Shown in pieces: positions 35,246 to 43,079 of a stretch of DNA of 64,000 nucleotides. Made by a program: the position numbers and the translations under genes. The notes under the pieces were generated by a model, which was not told where the DNA came from, searched no databases, and saw only the letters and a list, made by a program, of their open reading frames with translations. This stretch comes from Mesorhizobium erdmanii USDA 3471. GTDB lineage: Bacteria; Pseudomonadota; Alphaproteobacteria; Rhizobiales; Rhizobiaceae. Each line of letters begins with the position of its first letter. The first letter of the stretch is position 1. Where the stretch lies: the NCBI RefSeq assembly GCF_000472705.1, contig NZ_AXAE01000008.1, positions 248,001 through 312,000 of the forward strand. Reading direction: 5' to 3'.

Positions 35246-36499
35246 ATGAAGGCGCCGGGAGAGGCCGACCCCAGAGAGGCGACGGCGGACGGACGCATCG
35301 CTGACAACATCGTCTATTTCGCCCGTACCTTGCGCAAGGCAGGCATGCGGGTCGGGCCGGCTTCCGTCAAGGATGCCATCGAGGCGGTGCTAGCCGCCGG
35401 GATTGGCTCACGCGACGATTTCTACTGGACGCTGCACGCGGTGCTGGTGTCCAGGCATGAGGACCACCCGACTTTCGACGAAGCGTTCCGGCTGTTCTGG
35501 AAATCGCGCGAACTGATCGAGAAACTGCTGGCGATGTTTTCACCGATGGCGCCGGACGCCAGGGAGAAGCAGAAGCCGCGCGCGGCCGAAAACCGCGTCA
35601 ACCAGGCGATGTTCGAGGGCCACCAGAAGAACCAGCCACCCCAGGAGGTCCCCGAGATCGAGGTCGATGCCCGCTTCACCTTTTCCGGCAACGAGGTGTT
35701 GCGGGGCAAGGACTTTGCCCAGATGAACGCCGCCGAGATGGCCGATGCCAAGAAGGCCATCGCCGCGCTGCGATTGCCTTTCGACATGGTGCGGACCCGC
35801 CGCTTCAAGGCCGATGCGCATGGCCGCCGCATCGACCCGCGCGCCATGATGCGCCAGGCGGCGCGCACCGGCGGCGAATTGATCCTGCCGAAATTCCGCT
35901 CGGCCCGCGAAGTCCATCCGCCGCTGGTGGTTCTGGCCGACATTTCCGGTTCGATGAGCCAGTACACACGTATCTTCCTGCATTTCCTGCATGCGCTCAC
36001 GGAAAAACGCCGCCGCGTGCACACCTTTGTCTTCGGCACCCGGCTGACCAACCTGACCCGGCAGATGCGCCATCGCGATCCCGATGCCGCCCTCGCCGAC
36101 TGCTCGGCGGTGGTCAAGGACTGGTCGGGCGGCACGCGCATTGGCGACACGCTCGCCGAGTTCAATCTGATATGGTCGCGGCGCGTGCTGGGGCAGGGCG
36201 CGGTCGTGCTTCTGATCACCGACGGTCTGGAGCGCGACGATGTCGCTGGCCTCGCGGGAGAGATGGAGCGGCTGCACAAATCCTGCCGGCGGCTGATCTG
36301 GCTCAATCCCTTGCTGCGCTTCGACGGTTTTCAGGCCCGCGCCCGTGGCGTCAAGGCGATGCTGCCGCATGTCGACGAATTCCGTTCGGTGCACAATCTC
36401 GACGCGCTCGCCGACCTCTGCGCCTCGCTGGACAAGCAGTCGGCGCGTTCGGTAGACCCGCGACGGTGGATGGACGCTGGCGCCAGGCACGCCGCATAG
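35246..36499 (+). CDS. VWA-domain protein (CoxE-like)
   Basis: A 417-residue VWA protein whose MIDAS metal site is DISGSMS (232-238), with the second-site Thr in DWSGGTRIGDT and the aspartate in LLITDGLERDD. The N-terminal 200 residues are helical, with a CoxE-like pattern YFARTLRKAGMRVGP. In the CO dehydrogenase system CoxE works with the MoxR-type CoxD. It directly follows that gene here, and the two XdhC-like genes come next. Confidence 0.9.
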   Translation: MKAPGEADPREATADGRIADNIVYFARTLRKAGMRVGPASVKDAIEAVLAAGIGSRDDFYWTLHAVLVSRHEDHPTFDEAFRLFWKSRELIEKLLAMFSPMAPDAREKQKPRAAENRVNQAMFEGHQKNQPPQEVPEIEVDARFTFSGNEVLRGKDFAQMNAAEMADAKKAIAALRLPFDMVRTRRFKADAHGRRIDPRAMMRQAARTGGELILPKFRSAREVHPPLVVLADISGSMSQYTRIFLHFLHALTEKRRRVHTFVFGTRLTNLTRQMRHRDPDAALADCSAVVKDWSGGTRIGDTLAEFNLIWSRRVLGQGAVVLLITDGLERDDVAGLAGEMERLHKSCRRLIWLNPLLRFDGFQARARGVKAMLPHVDEFRSVHNLDALADLCASLDKQSARSVDPRRWMDAGARHAA

Positions 36500-36548
36500 C
36501 CATATGTTTTCTCGGCTCCCTGGAAAACAGACCCTGAGAGAAGCAACG

Positions 36549-36887
36549 ATGAGCGACAACATTTATCTCGACGAGGCTCGCGATCCGCTGATCATCGCGG
36601 AAGGCTGGATGAAGGATGGCAAGGATGTCGCTATCGCGACCGTGGTCGAGACCTGGGGGTCGGCGCCGAGACCGGTCGGCAGCCACCTGGTCATCGACTC
36701 CGAAGGCAATTTCCACGGATCGGTGTCGGGGGGCTGCGTCGAGGGTGCGGTGGTGAGCGAGGCGGTCGACGTGATCGGCTCCGGCAAAGCCAGGATGCTG
36801 GAATTCGGTGTTGCCGATGAAACCGCCTGGCAGGTCGGCCTGTCCTGTGGCGGCCGTATCAAAGTCTATGTTGAAAGACTAGGCTGA
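36549..36887 (+). CDS. XdhC/CoxI-family protein, N-terminal half
   Basis: A 112-residue protein corresponding to the XdhC_CoxI domain alone. It has VVETWGSAPRPVGSHLVIDSEG, then SVSGGCVEGAVVSEA, and ends with CGGRIKVYVER; the cysteine in SGGCVEG and the SCGG motif are family features. Normal XdhC proteins continue with a Rossmann domain, which here is a separate gene three bases downstream. XdhC binds molybdopterin cofactor and inserts or sulfurates it in xanthine-dehydrogenase-type enzymes. The start ATG 36549 follows GAGAGAAGC. Confidence 0.9.
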   Translation: MSDNIYLDEARDPLIIAEGWMKDGKDVAIATVVETWGSAPRPVGSHLVIDSEGNFHGSVSGGCVEGAVVSEAVDVIGSGKARMLEFGVADETAWQVGLSCGGRIKVYVERLG

Positions 36888-36890
36888 ACC

Positions 36891-37595
36891 ATGGATCCTT
36901 ATGCACTGAAGACGCTCAATACCGAACGCCGCGCCCGCCGCGCGGCGATCCTCGTCACCGATCTCGGTGATGGCCGCGATCGTGTCGTGCGCGAGGGTGA
37001 CCAGGTCGCCGGCGATCTTGGAGCGGCGATCGCCAAGGCATTCCGATCGGGCAATTCCGGTTCGGTCCAGGCGGAAGGGCGGACCTTTTTTCTCAACGCG
37101 CATCTGCCGCAGCCGCGCCTGGTGGTGATCGGCGCTGTCCATATAAGCCAGGCGCTGGCGCCGATGGCGAAAATCGCCGGTTACCCCCTCGAAATCATCG
37201 ATCCGCGCACCGCCTTTGCCACACCGGATCGTTTTCCCGATGTCGCCTTGCATGCCGAGTGGCCGGAAGACGTATTGAAGCGCCAGCCGCTCGACAGCTA
37301 CACCGCGCTTGCCGCCGTAACCCATGACCCGAAGATCGACGATTTCGCGCTGAAGGCGGCCCTCGATGCGAATTGCTTCTATGTCGGGGCGCTCGGCAGC
37401 AGAAAGACGCATGCCAAGCGCGTCGAACGCCTGCTGGCGCTGGGCGCGAGCGCCAACCGGATCGCCCGCATCCACGCGCCGATCGGGCTCGACATCGGCG
37501 CCGCGAGCCCCGCCGAGATCGCCGTAGCCATTTTGGCGCAGACCATCTACGCCTTCCGTTCGCGCGGCCTCGATGCGAAAGGCGCCGTGGCGTGA
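36891..37595 (+). CDS. XdhC-family protein, Rossmann half
   Basis: A 234-residue protein with the XdhC C-terminal NAD(P)-binding fold: RLVVIGAVHISQALAPMAKIAGYPLEIIDPR and later YVGALGSRKTHAKRVERL and IHAPIGLDIGAASPAEIAVAI. The nucleotide-binding glycine loop is GAVHIS rather than the usual GxGHVG. It complements the small XdhC_CoxI gene just upstream. The stop overlaps the GTG start of the next gene (GTGA), so both are coupled. Confidence 0.9.
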   Translation: MDPYALKTLNTERRARRAAILVTDLGDGRDRVVREGDQVAGDLGAAIAKAFRSGNSGSVQAEGRTFFLNAHLPQPRLVVIGAVHISQALAPMAKIAGYPLEIIDPRTAFATPDRFPDVALHAEWPEDVLKRQPLDSYTALAAVTHDPKIDDFALKAALDANCFYVGALGSRKTHAKRVERLLALGASANRIARIHAPIGLDIGAASPAEIAVAILAQTIYAFRSRGLDAKGAVA

Positions 37596-39202
37596 AATTC
37601 GGTCCCATCCCAATTGAAACCGCCGAAGGCGCGGTGCTGGCACATGCCACCACCGCCGGCGAAAAACGTTTTCGCAAGGCGCACCGGCTGAGCGCGGACG
37701 ACGTCGCCATACTCAAAACGGCAGGCATCTCGCAGGTCGTTGCGGCAGTGCTGTCCCCGGACGATCTCAGCGAGGACGCCGCGGCGCAACAAATTGCCGA
37801 GAGCATGACTTTCAGCGGCATCGAGGCGAGGCCAGCCGCCACCGGCCGGGTCAATCTCCATGCCAATGCATCAGGCATCTTCACGGTCAGCGCGGCTCTC
37901 GTCGACGCCATCAACGCCGTCGATCCCGCCATCACCATCGCCACGCTGGCGCAGCATGCCCCGGTCGAGAAAGGCCAGATGGTCGCGACGGTGAAGATCA
38001 TCCCCTTCGCGGTCGCCTCCGCCGTGGTCGAAGCCGTCCTGCGGATCTGCGCCGGCGGTGAGATCTTTGCCGTCAACGCCTACAAGCCGGTGCGCGTCGG
38101 GGTCATCCAGACGGTGCTCCCGGGCATCAAGCCCGGCGTACTCGACAAGACGCTACGTGTCACCGAAGCGCGGCTGGCGCGCTCGGGCGGCAGGCTGACG
38201 GCGGAGCGCCGTACGCCGCATGAGGTCGCGCCGGTGGCACAAGCCGCCGCCTCGCTGGCGCGCGACAACGACATGGTGATCATCTTCGGTGCCTCGGCGA
38301 TGAGCGATTTCGCCGATGTCGTTCCGGCGGCGATCGAGATGGCGGGTGGAACTGTCATCCGCGCCGGCATGCCGGTCGATCCCGGCAATCTGCTGGTGCT
38401 CGGAACGCTGGCCGGCAAGCGCATTATCGGCGCGCCTGGCTGCGCGCGCAGTCCTAAGGAAAACGGCTTCGACTGGGTGCTCGACCGTCTTGTTGCCGGG
38501 CTCGACGTCACTGCTAAGGATATTGCCGGCATGGGGGTCGGCGGGCTGCTGATGGAAATCCCGACGCGGCCGCAGCCGCGCGAACCGCTGCCGGCCAAAA
38601 GCCGGCTCAAGGTCGCCATCGTACTTCTGGCGGCGGGCCGGTCGAGCCGCATGGGCGGACCGAACAAGCTCATGGCGCTGTTCGACGGCAAGCCGCTGGT
38701 GCGCCGCACCGCCGAGCGCGCGCTCGGCTCGAAAACGTCGGGAACGATCGTCGTCACCGGCCATCAGCGCGAACGGGTGTGCGCGGCTTTGTCGGGTCTC
38801 GACGTCACCTTCGCCGACAATCCGGATTTCGCCGATGGCCTGTCCACCTCGCTGAAAGCTGGTATTGCCTATCTGCCTGAAGACACCGCCGGCGCGATGA
38901 TTGTTCTAGGAGATATGCCTGGCGTCGTGTCTGACGATCTGGACCGGCTGATCGATGCCTTCCGCAAGGCCGGAGGCAATTCCGTGGTCCGCGCTTCGCA
39001 TCAGGGCAAACGCGGCAACCCGGTGCTTCTGCCACGCTCGCTGTTCCCGGCCATCGCTCATCTCGAAGGCGATACCGGCGCGCGCCATCTGGTCGAGGCC
39101 GAAGGGCTCGACGTCATCGATGTCGAGATCGGCGAGGGTGCATCCGTCGATGTCGACACCCGCGAGGCGCTGGAAGGCGCCGGCGGCGTGCTGCAGGATT
39201 GA
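37592..39202 (+). CDS. Fusion of molybdopterin-binding domain and MobA/MocA-like nucleotidyltransferase
   Basis: A 536-residue two-domain protein. Residues about 1-330 are MoeA/MogA-like: ETAEGAVLAHAT at the start and IIFGASAMSDFADVVPAAI with PVDPGNLLVLG in the MoCF-type fold. Residues about 340-530 are an NTP-transferase like MocA: VLLAAGRSSRMGGPNKL (nucleotide loop), VTGHQRERV, and MIVLGDMPGV with the metal aspartate. MocA adds CMP to the molybdenum cofactor for the CO/xanthine dehydrogenase family. The fusion could couple cofactor binding with cytidylation. The GTG start overlaps the previous stop, and it is the last gene of the maturation operon. Confidence 0.88.
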   Translation: MKFGPIPIETAEGAVLAHATTAGEKRFRKAHRLSADDVAILKTAGISQVVAAVLSPDDLSEDAAAQQIAESMTFSGIEARPAATGRVNLHANASGIFTVSAALVDAINAVDPAITIATLAQHAPVEKGQMVATVKIIPFAVASAVVEAVLRICAGGEIFAVNAYKPVRVGVIQTVLPGIKPGVLDKTLRVTEARLARSGGRLTAERRTPHEVAPVAQAAASLARDNDMVIIFGASAMSDFADVVPAAIEMAGGTVIRAGMPVDPGNLLVLGTLAGKRIIGAPGCARSPKENGFDWVLDRLVAGLDVTAKDIAGMGVGGLLMEIPTRPQPREPLPAKSRLKVAIVLLAAGRSSRMGGPNKLMALFDGKPLVRRTAERALGSKTSGTIVVTGHQRERVCAALSGLDVTFADNPDFADGLSTSLKAGIAYLPEDTAGAMIVLGDMPGVVSDDLDRLIDAFRKAGGNSVVRASHQGKRGNPVLLPRSLFPAIAHLEGDTGARHLVEAEGLDVIDVEIGEGASVDVDTREALEGAGGVLQD

Positions 39203-39234
39203 CAAAGCAGAGCCGGAAAACGCATGGCTGAGCG

Positions 39235-40149
39235 ATGTTTTCCAGTTCACCAGCCTTTGCGCTTCCACCCCCGGCATGCCGCGCTGCCCTCACAGCCTTG
39301 CTTTTCTTTTTTTGTTCGGCCGCCGATGCCGACACATTGTCCCTAAAATCCTTCAAGGACGATCTTTTCGCCTATCCGGCCACGCTTTCGTCCGACGGCA
39401 ACGGCGCCTATACGGTCATCGACTACCGCGAGATGCGCGACATCAACCAGCGCGACGAGGTGCCGGAAAAGCGCGTGCACGCGCAATACACCGACACCAG
39501 CGTGCGCAAGGTGCAGCAGGATCTGCTTTTGAAGACCGATGCCGGCGATGTCAGGCATGTCGCCGTCGGCAAGACGCAAGGCGCCGGCATCATCGTGCTT
39601 TATCTGCACGGGCAAGGCGGCAGCCGCAAGCAGGGCGTCGACGATTTCACCTTCGGCGGCAATTTCAACCGCATCAAGAACCTGATGGCCGGCAATGGCG
39701 GTCTTTATCTCTCGCCTGATTTCCCCGATTTCGGCGACAAGGGCGCAGCACAAGTCGCGGCCTTGATCGATCACTATGCCGAACAGTCGCCGGGTGCGAA
39801 AATCTTCGTCGCCTGCGGATCTATGGGCGGTGCGCTGTGCTGGAAGCTTGCCGGACGCAAGGACACGGGCGGCCGCATAAATGGCTTGCTGCTGCTCGGA
39901 TCGCTATGGGACGAGAGCTTTTTTGCCAGCCCCGCCTTCAAGCGCCGCGTGCCGGTCTTCTTCGGTCAAGGCAGCCATGACGTGGTCTTTCCGGTGGCGA
40001 ACCAGGAAGCGTTCTTCCGCTCCATCCTGGCCAAGTCGAAGACCTACCCGACCCGCTTCGTCCGTTTCGAGACCGGCACCCACGGCACGCCAATCCGCAT
40101 GGCCGACTGGCGCGGCACGCTCAATTGGATGCTGTCGAAGGCGCCTTGA
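39235..40149 (+). CDS. Secreted alpha/beta-hydrolase-like protein
   Basis: A 304-residue protein with an N-terminal signal-like segment (CRAALTALLFFFCSAADA, about residues 14-32). The hydrolase core has VLYLHGQGGSRKQG (oxyanion loop), a nucleophile serine in VACGSMGGALC, GQGSHDVVFP (aspartate) and TGTHGTPIRM (histidine). All three triad elements are present in the right order. The substrate is not known. It lies 32 bases after the maturation operon but its role in it is unclear. Confidence 0.8.
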   Translation: MFSSSPAFALPPPACRAALTALLFFFCSAADADTLSLKSFKDDLFAYPATLSSDGNGAYTVIDYREMRDINQRDEVPEKRVHAQYTDTSVRKVQQDLLLKTDAGDVRHVAVGKTQGAGIIVLYLHGQGGSRKQGVDDFTFGGNFNRIKNLMAGNGGLYLSPDFPDFGDKGAAQVAALIDHYAEQSPGAKIFVACGSMGGALCWKLAGRKDTGGRINGLLLLGSLWDESFFASPAFKRRVPVFFGQGSHDVVFPVANQEAFFRSILAKSKTYPTRFVRFETGTHGTPIRMADWRGTLNWMLSKAP

Positions 40150-40175
40150 TCGACTGGCCTGAAGCCGTCCGGTGC

Positions 40176-41228
40176 TCAAGGCGCGGTGTTGTAGTCGACG
40201 ACTGTCTGCGGGTTTTCCTCGCCATCATAGGACGCGTCGACATCGTACTGGACCAGCGAGAAATCGCCATTGCGGAACAGATATGTGCCCGATGAAGAGG
40301 CATCTCCGACGCCGCGCCATTTGTTGAACGTCGTTATCGTGTGGGCATCCTTGTCATAGTTGGAATTGGTCGCCCAGCCTGTTGTCCGGAAGCCGACGAT
40401 GTGCATGGATTCGACCTTCCCTTCGCTGTCATTGTTGACGTAGCGAATGTCCATCTCGGGCTCGGTGAACTGCAACTGTTGTACCCCTGAGACATCGTCG
40501 CTCATGTAGTAGACGGAGTTTTCATTGTAGGCTGCGGCCGAGCAGGAGAAATGGAAAAGACGTGTTTCCTTGTCGGGGTCGGCGGGCTGCGCATTCGCGT
40601 CCTTGTACTTGATCGAAAAAGTCTCCGGCTCATTGGCCAGAAGCTCCTTGTCGCACTGGTCGCCGTAGGTTGCCAGGAAAGCCTTCTTGGCCTGCTCCAG
40701 AGCCGCATCCTTCTTGGGCGGCGGTGGGCCGTCGCCGCAGCTTGGCGGTACTGCCTCTTCGAAATCGGCGGTCGATGGTTTCAGCGCGCCCTTGTCGATG
40801 TGGATCGGATCGAAGGGCGGCGCCGCCTGGATCTGGGCATTCACCTGGCGCAGCGTGTAGCAGCCGGCGAAAACCTTCGCCTGGCCGTTCTTGTCGGTGG
40901 CCTGAATGGCAACCGGCACGTTGTAGTAGATGCTGCCGGCCGCACCCTCATCCGAGACGTCACCGGTTTTGACCTCCACCTTGTCGGTACCGTCATAACC
41001 CTTGACGAACGTATCGAAATCCTTTGCCGGTTTGGTGTCTCCATAGTAGCCCCAGGCCCGCGCGAATTCGTGCCGGTTGATGGCGCTGTAGAGCGAACGG
41101 ATGACCGCTTCGGCGCTTGAACGGTCGTCGACATAGGGCGCGTCGGGTGCGTCGCCGGCTGCCAGCGCCGCTTGGCCGGATACGGCAAGGGAGAAAAGGG
41201 CAGTCGCTGCGAGAAGGACGCGTCTCAT
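40176..41228 (-). CDS. DUF1176-like secreted protein
   Basis: A 350-residue exported protein with signal peptide MRRVLLAATALFSLAVSGQAALA. The mature part begins with a region like an NTF2-type or transglutaminase-free domain (SSAEAVIRSLYSAINRHEFARAWGYY), followed from about residue 180 by a beta-rich half containing LFHFSCSAAAYNENSVYY, typical of DUF1176. Four cysteines are present. Function unknown. It is convergent with the hydrolase gene. Confidence 0.75.
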   Translation of the reverse strand: MRRVLLAATALFSLAVSGQAALAAGDAPDAPYVDDRSSAEAVIRSLYSAINRHEFARAWGYYGDTKPAKDFDTFVKGYDGTDKVEVKTGDVSDEGAAGSIYYNVPVAIQATDKNGQAKVFAGCYTLRQVNAQIQAAPPFDPIHIDKGALKPSTADFEEAVPPSCGDGPPPPKKDAALEQAKKAFLATYGDQCDKELLANEPETFSIKYKDANAQPADPDKETRLFHFSCSAAAYNENSVYYMSDDVSGVQQLQFTEPEMDIRYVNNDSEGKVESMHIVGFRTTGWATNSNYDKDAHTITTFNKWRGVGDASSSGTYLFRNGDFSLVQYDVDASYDGEENPQTVVDYNTAP

Positions 41229-41368
41229 CGGGAATCTCCGCTCGATAACGGAAATTCTACCACGGCGATTGCGGCGGCGTGGTGACGCGGAGCCTGCAGC
41301 GCTTGAAGAATCGTGCGCACAGGCGCTACGTCGCTTCGCCGGCGCTCAGGCCGGACAGGAGGTTTGAC

Positions 41369-41875
41369 GTGACGATATCCATGTATGAGGCATCCGTGCC
41401 CGTGTTTTCGGCCAGGCTGAAAGCACTTTCCAGTGTGCTAGCGGCCGCCGAACAGAATGCGCTTGACCGCAAGATCGACCCGCAGGTGTTTTTGACCGCG
41501 CGGCTCGCGCCCGACATGTTCGCCTTGACCCGGCAGGTGCAGATCGCCACCGACCATGCCAAGGGGGCCCCCTCGCGGCTGGTCGGCCGCGAGGTGCCGA
41601 AATACGAGGACAATGAGGCGAGCTTTGCCGATCTCGAAGCCCGGATAGCCAAGACGCTCGCGCTTCTGGCGACCTTTTCGGCCGCCGATATCGACGGTTC
41701 CGACGACAAGGTGATCGAGTTGAAGCTCGGCGGGCGCGAAACGACATTGGGCGGCATGCAGTATCTGCTGCATGTGGCCATGCCCAATTTCTACTTCCAC
41801 CTCACCACCGCTTACGACATCCTGCGCCACAATGGCGTGCCGCTCGGCAAGGCGACATTCTTGGGATCGCGTTGA
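41369..41875 (+). CDS. DUF1993-family protein, GTG start
   Basis: A 168-residue protein of the DUF1993 (DinB-like helical) family: MYEASVPVFSARLKALSSVL, then FALTRQVQIATDHAKGAPSRL and MQYLLHVAMPNFYFHLTTAYDILRHNGVPLGK near the C-terminus, which has the conserved Phe-His and DILRHNGV elements. The start is GTG 41369 because AGGAGG lies six bases upstream; ATG 41381 is too far from it. Function unknown. It shares a terminator-type hairpin with the convergent gene. Confidence 0.87.
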   Translation: MTISMYEASVPVFSARLKALSSVLAAAEQNALDRKIDPQVFLTARLAPDMFALTRQVQIATDHAKGAPSRLVGREVPKYEDNEASFADLEARIAKTLALLATFSAADIDGSDDKVIELKLGGRETTLGGMQYLLHVAMPNFYFHLTTAYDILRHNGVPLGKATFLGSR

Positions 41876-41889
41876 GGGGTAGACATTTG

Positions 41890-41919
41890 GAGATGTCCCG
41901 GATCAGTCCGGGACATCTC
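41890..41919. terminator. Bidirectional hairpin between two convergent genes
   Basis: GAGATGTCCCGGA (41890-41902) and TCCGGGACATCTC (41907-41919) form a perfect 13-bp stem with a TCAG loop. It lies 14 bases past the DUF1993 stop and 10 bases past the stop of the small DUF1127-like gene. No strong T-run follows on either strand. Confidence 0.55.
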
Positions 41920-41929
41920 TGACATCCAA

Positions 41930-42097
41930 TTAGCGAATGGACATTTCGCGGGCGATGCGCGGAAAATCGGCGGGCTTGATGCCGATGTCGGCGCGGTCGG
42001 CATTGCTCATCGAATGGAGCAATGCGAGCGCCGCGCGGTATCTCAGATGTTCCTGCGGGCGCGGCCGGGCGAACATTTCCGTGAAGAAACCCATCAT
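41930..42097 (-). CDS. Small DUF1127-like protein
   Basis: A 55-residue protein, MMGFFTEMFARPRPQEHLRY..., with a C-terminal half (LALLHSMSNADRADIGIKPA) that follows the DUF1127 pattern of a helix, an Asp-Ile-Gly-Ile turn and a second helix, but is less arginine-rich than usual. On the minus strand AGGGAG lies a few bases ahead of the first of two start Mets. DUF1127 genes of this size are often expressed in stationary phase in rhizobia. It is too short for usual ORF cut-offs; I read it directly. Confidence 0.68.
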   Translation of the reverse strand: MMGFFTEMFARPRPQEHLRYRAALALLHSMSNADRADIGIKPADFPRIAREMSIR

Positions 42098-42174
42098 TCA
42101 GGCTCCCTGGTTGGTCCTCCACGGCAGCCAATATAGGTGAATCGTGACAATTGTGCAGTGCAGCATTTGCATGC

Positions 42175-42203
42175 CTGCCATGTCCGGATGATTTGCATAA
42201 AAT
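42175..42203 (+). promoter_or_regulatory. Candidate promoter of the small RNA
   Basis: CTGCCA (42175-42180) is a 4/6 match to a -35 element; 17 bases later TAAAAT (42198-42203) is a 5/6 match to a -10. It is correctly placed to start a transcript at about 42210 that ends at the 42297-42330 terminator. Confidence 0.35.
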
Positions 42204-42209
42204 TTCTTT

Positions 42210-42330
42210 CGACCCGGTGAAACTTCCGCGTCGCGCGAATCGTAGCCTTCGAGGCTGGCACATGGCCAGTTTTTCCTCGCCACTCCTGGCGAATTTCCGG
42301 ACTGCATGAAAGTGCAGTCCGGCTTTTGTT
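42210..42330 (+). ncRNA. Candidate small RNA with four hairpins
   Basis: There is no protein-coding frame here, yet the plus strand ends in a clear intrinsic terminator. Reading 5' to 3': AGCCT-TCG-AGGCT (42244-42256), overlapping CTGGC-N5-GCCAG (42255-42269), an unpaired TTTTTCC run, TCGCCA-CTCC-TGGCGA (42277-42292), then the 10-bp terminator stem. A run of short hairpins with a C/U-rich single-stranded gap is typical of base-pairing sRNAs. The promoter at 42175-42203 gives a length near 120 bases. I could not match it to a named alphaproteobacterial sRNA. Confidence 0.45.
42297..42330 (+). terminator. Intrinsic terminator with no upstream plus-strand gene
   Basis: CCGGACTGCA (42297-42306) pairs perfectly with TGCAGTCCGG (42313-42322) around TGAAAG, followed by CTTTTGTT. 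The nearest plus-strand gene upstream (DUF1993) ends over 400 bases earlier and has its own hairpin, so this one implies a separate transcript. Confidence 0.75.
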
Positions 42331-42376
42331 CGAGGGGCCGGCGTGTTCCCTCGAACGACTAAATTCATTGCGATCG

Positions 42377-42955
42377 ATGGCATGTATTTTTAACGAGCCG
42401 GTTCTATGGTCTGGAAGCCTGACGGTCAGGCGAGGGGAGGCTGATATCGCTACCAGCGCCAAGCGTGATTTCGCTTCGCTGCTCGACGACCTCTTCGTTG
42501 CTTCCGACAAGGGTGACGGAACGGGGGGCGACAGCATCGAGGGCGACGAGGCCGGTGCGCGTCCGTCCATTCCATTCGACTATCTTTCGGTCGCCGATGA
42601 GCTCCATTCCGGCCGTATCAAGGTGTCGGCCGCCGAATATCGCGAGGCCGGTGCCGATCTGGCGAGCGAATTCGCCGCCTTGCTCGAACACGCCAAGCTG
42701 GCCCTCGCTGCCGAGGACCCGAGGCCCGAGGAAAAGCTGCCGCCGATCGACCCCGAATCGATAGCGGCCGAACTGGGATTGAACCAGCCTAAGAGCGCTG
42801 CCGATTTCGGCCGCATGCGCCGCAGCTTTGCCTTCACCAACCATCCCGATCGCGTCGCCCCGCATCTGCGCCAGCGCGCCATGATCCGCATGCAGGTGGC
42901 CAACATGCTGATCGACGAGGCCAAGCGCCGTGCCGTTGCCGGCGCCCGCCGCTAG
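42377..42955 (+). CDS. J-domain-like protein
   Basis: A protein of about 192 residues. The C-terminal 60 residues hold a J-domain-like helix pair around the HPD motif (FAFTNHPDRVAPHLRQR), which in DnaJ proteins stimulates Hsp70 ATPase. The N-terminal part is acidic and without recognised domains, though DFASLLDDLFVAS looks helical. The start is doubtful: ATG 42377 is chosen, ATG 42326 lies in the sRNA terminator, and an unrecognised start near the GGGGAGG at about 42438 is possible. An Hsp70-targeting or signalling role is inferred from the motif alone. Confidence 0.65.
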   Translation: MACIFNEPVLWSGSLTVRRGEADIATSAKRDFASLLDDLFVASDKGDGTGGDSIEGDEAGARPSIPFDYLSVADELHSGRIKVSAAEYREAGADLASEFAALLEHAKLALAAEDPRPEEKLPPIDPESIAAELGLNQPKSAADFGRMRRSFAFTNHPDRVAPHLRQRAMIRMQVANMLIDEAKRRAVAGARR

Positions 42956-43079
42956 CTAAGCGCCGCTGGCTCACGCAAAAGTCGGCTCGGCGAGGCTTGG
43001 AGAGCGCCGTGGCTTTCCTTATAGATGAGGTCTCCCTCCCGCGCCGCCGCGCACGCTTTTCCCTCCGGAGCAGAATCCC

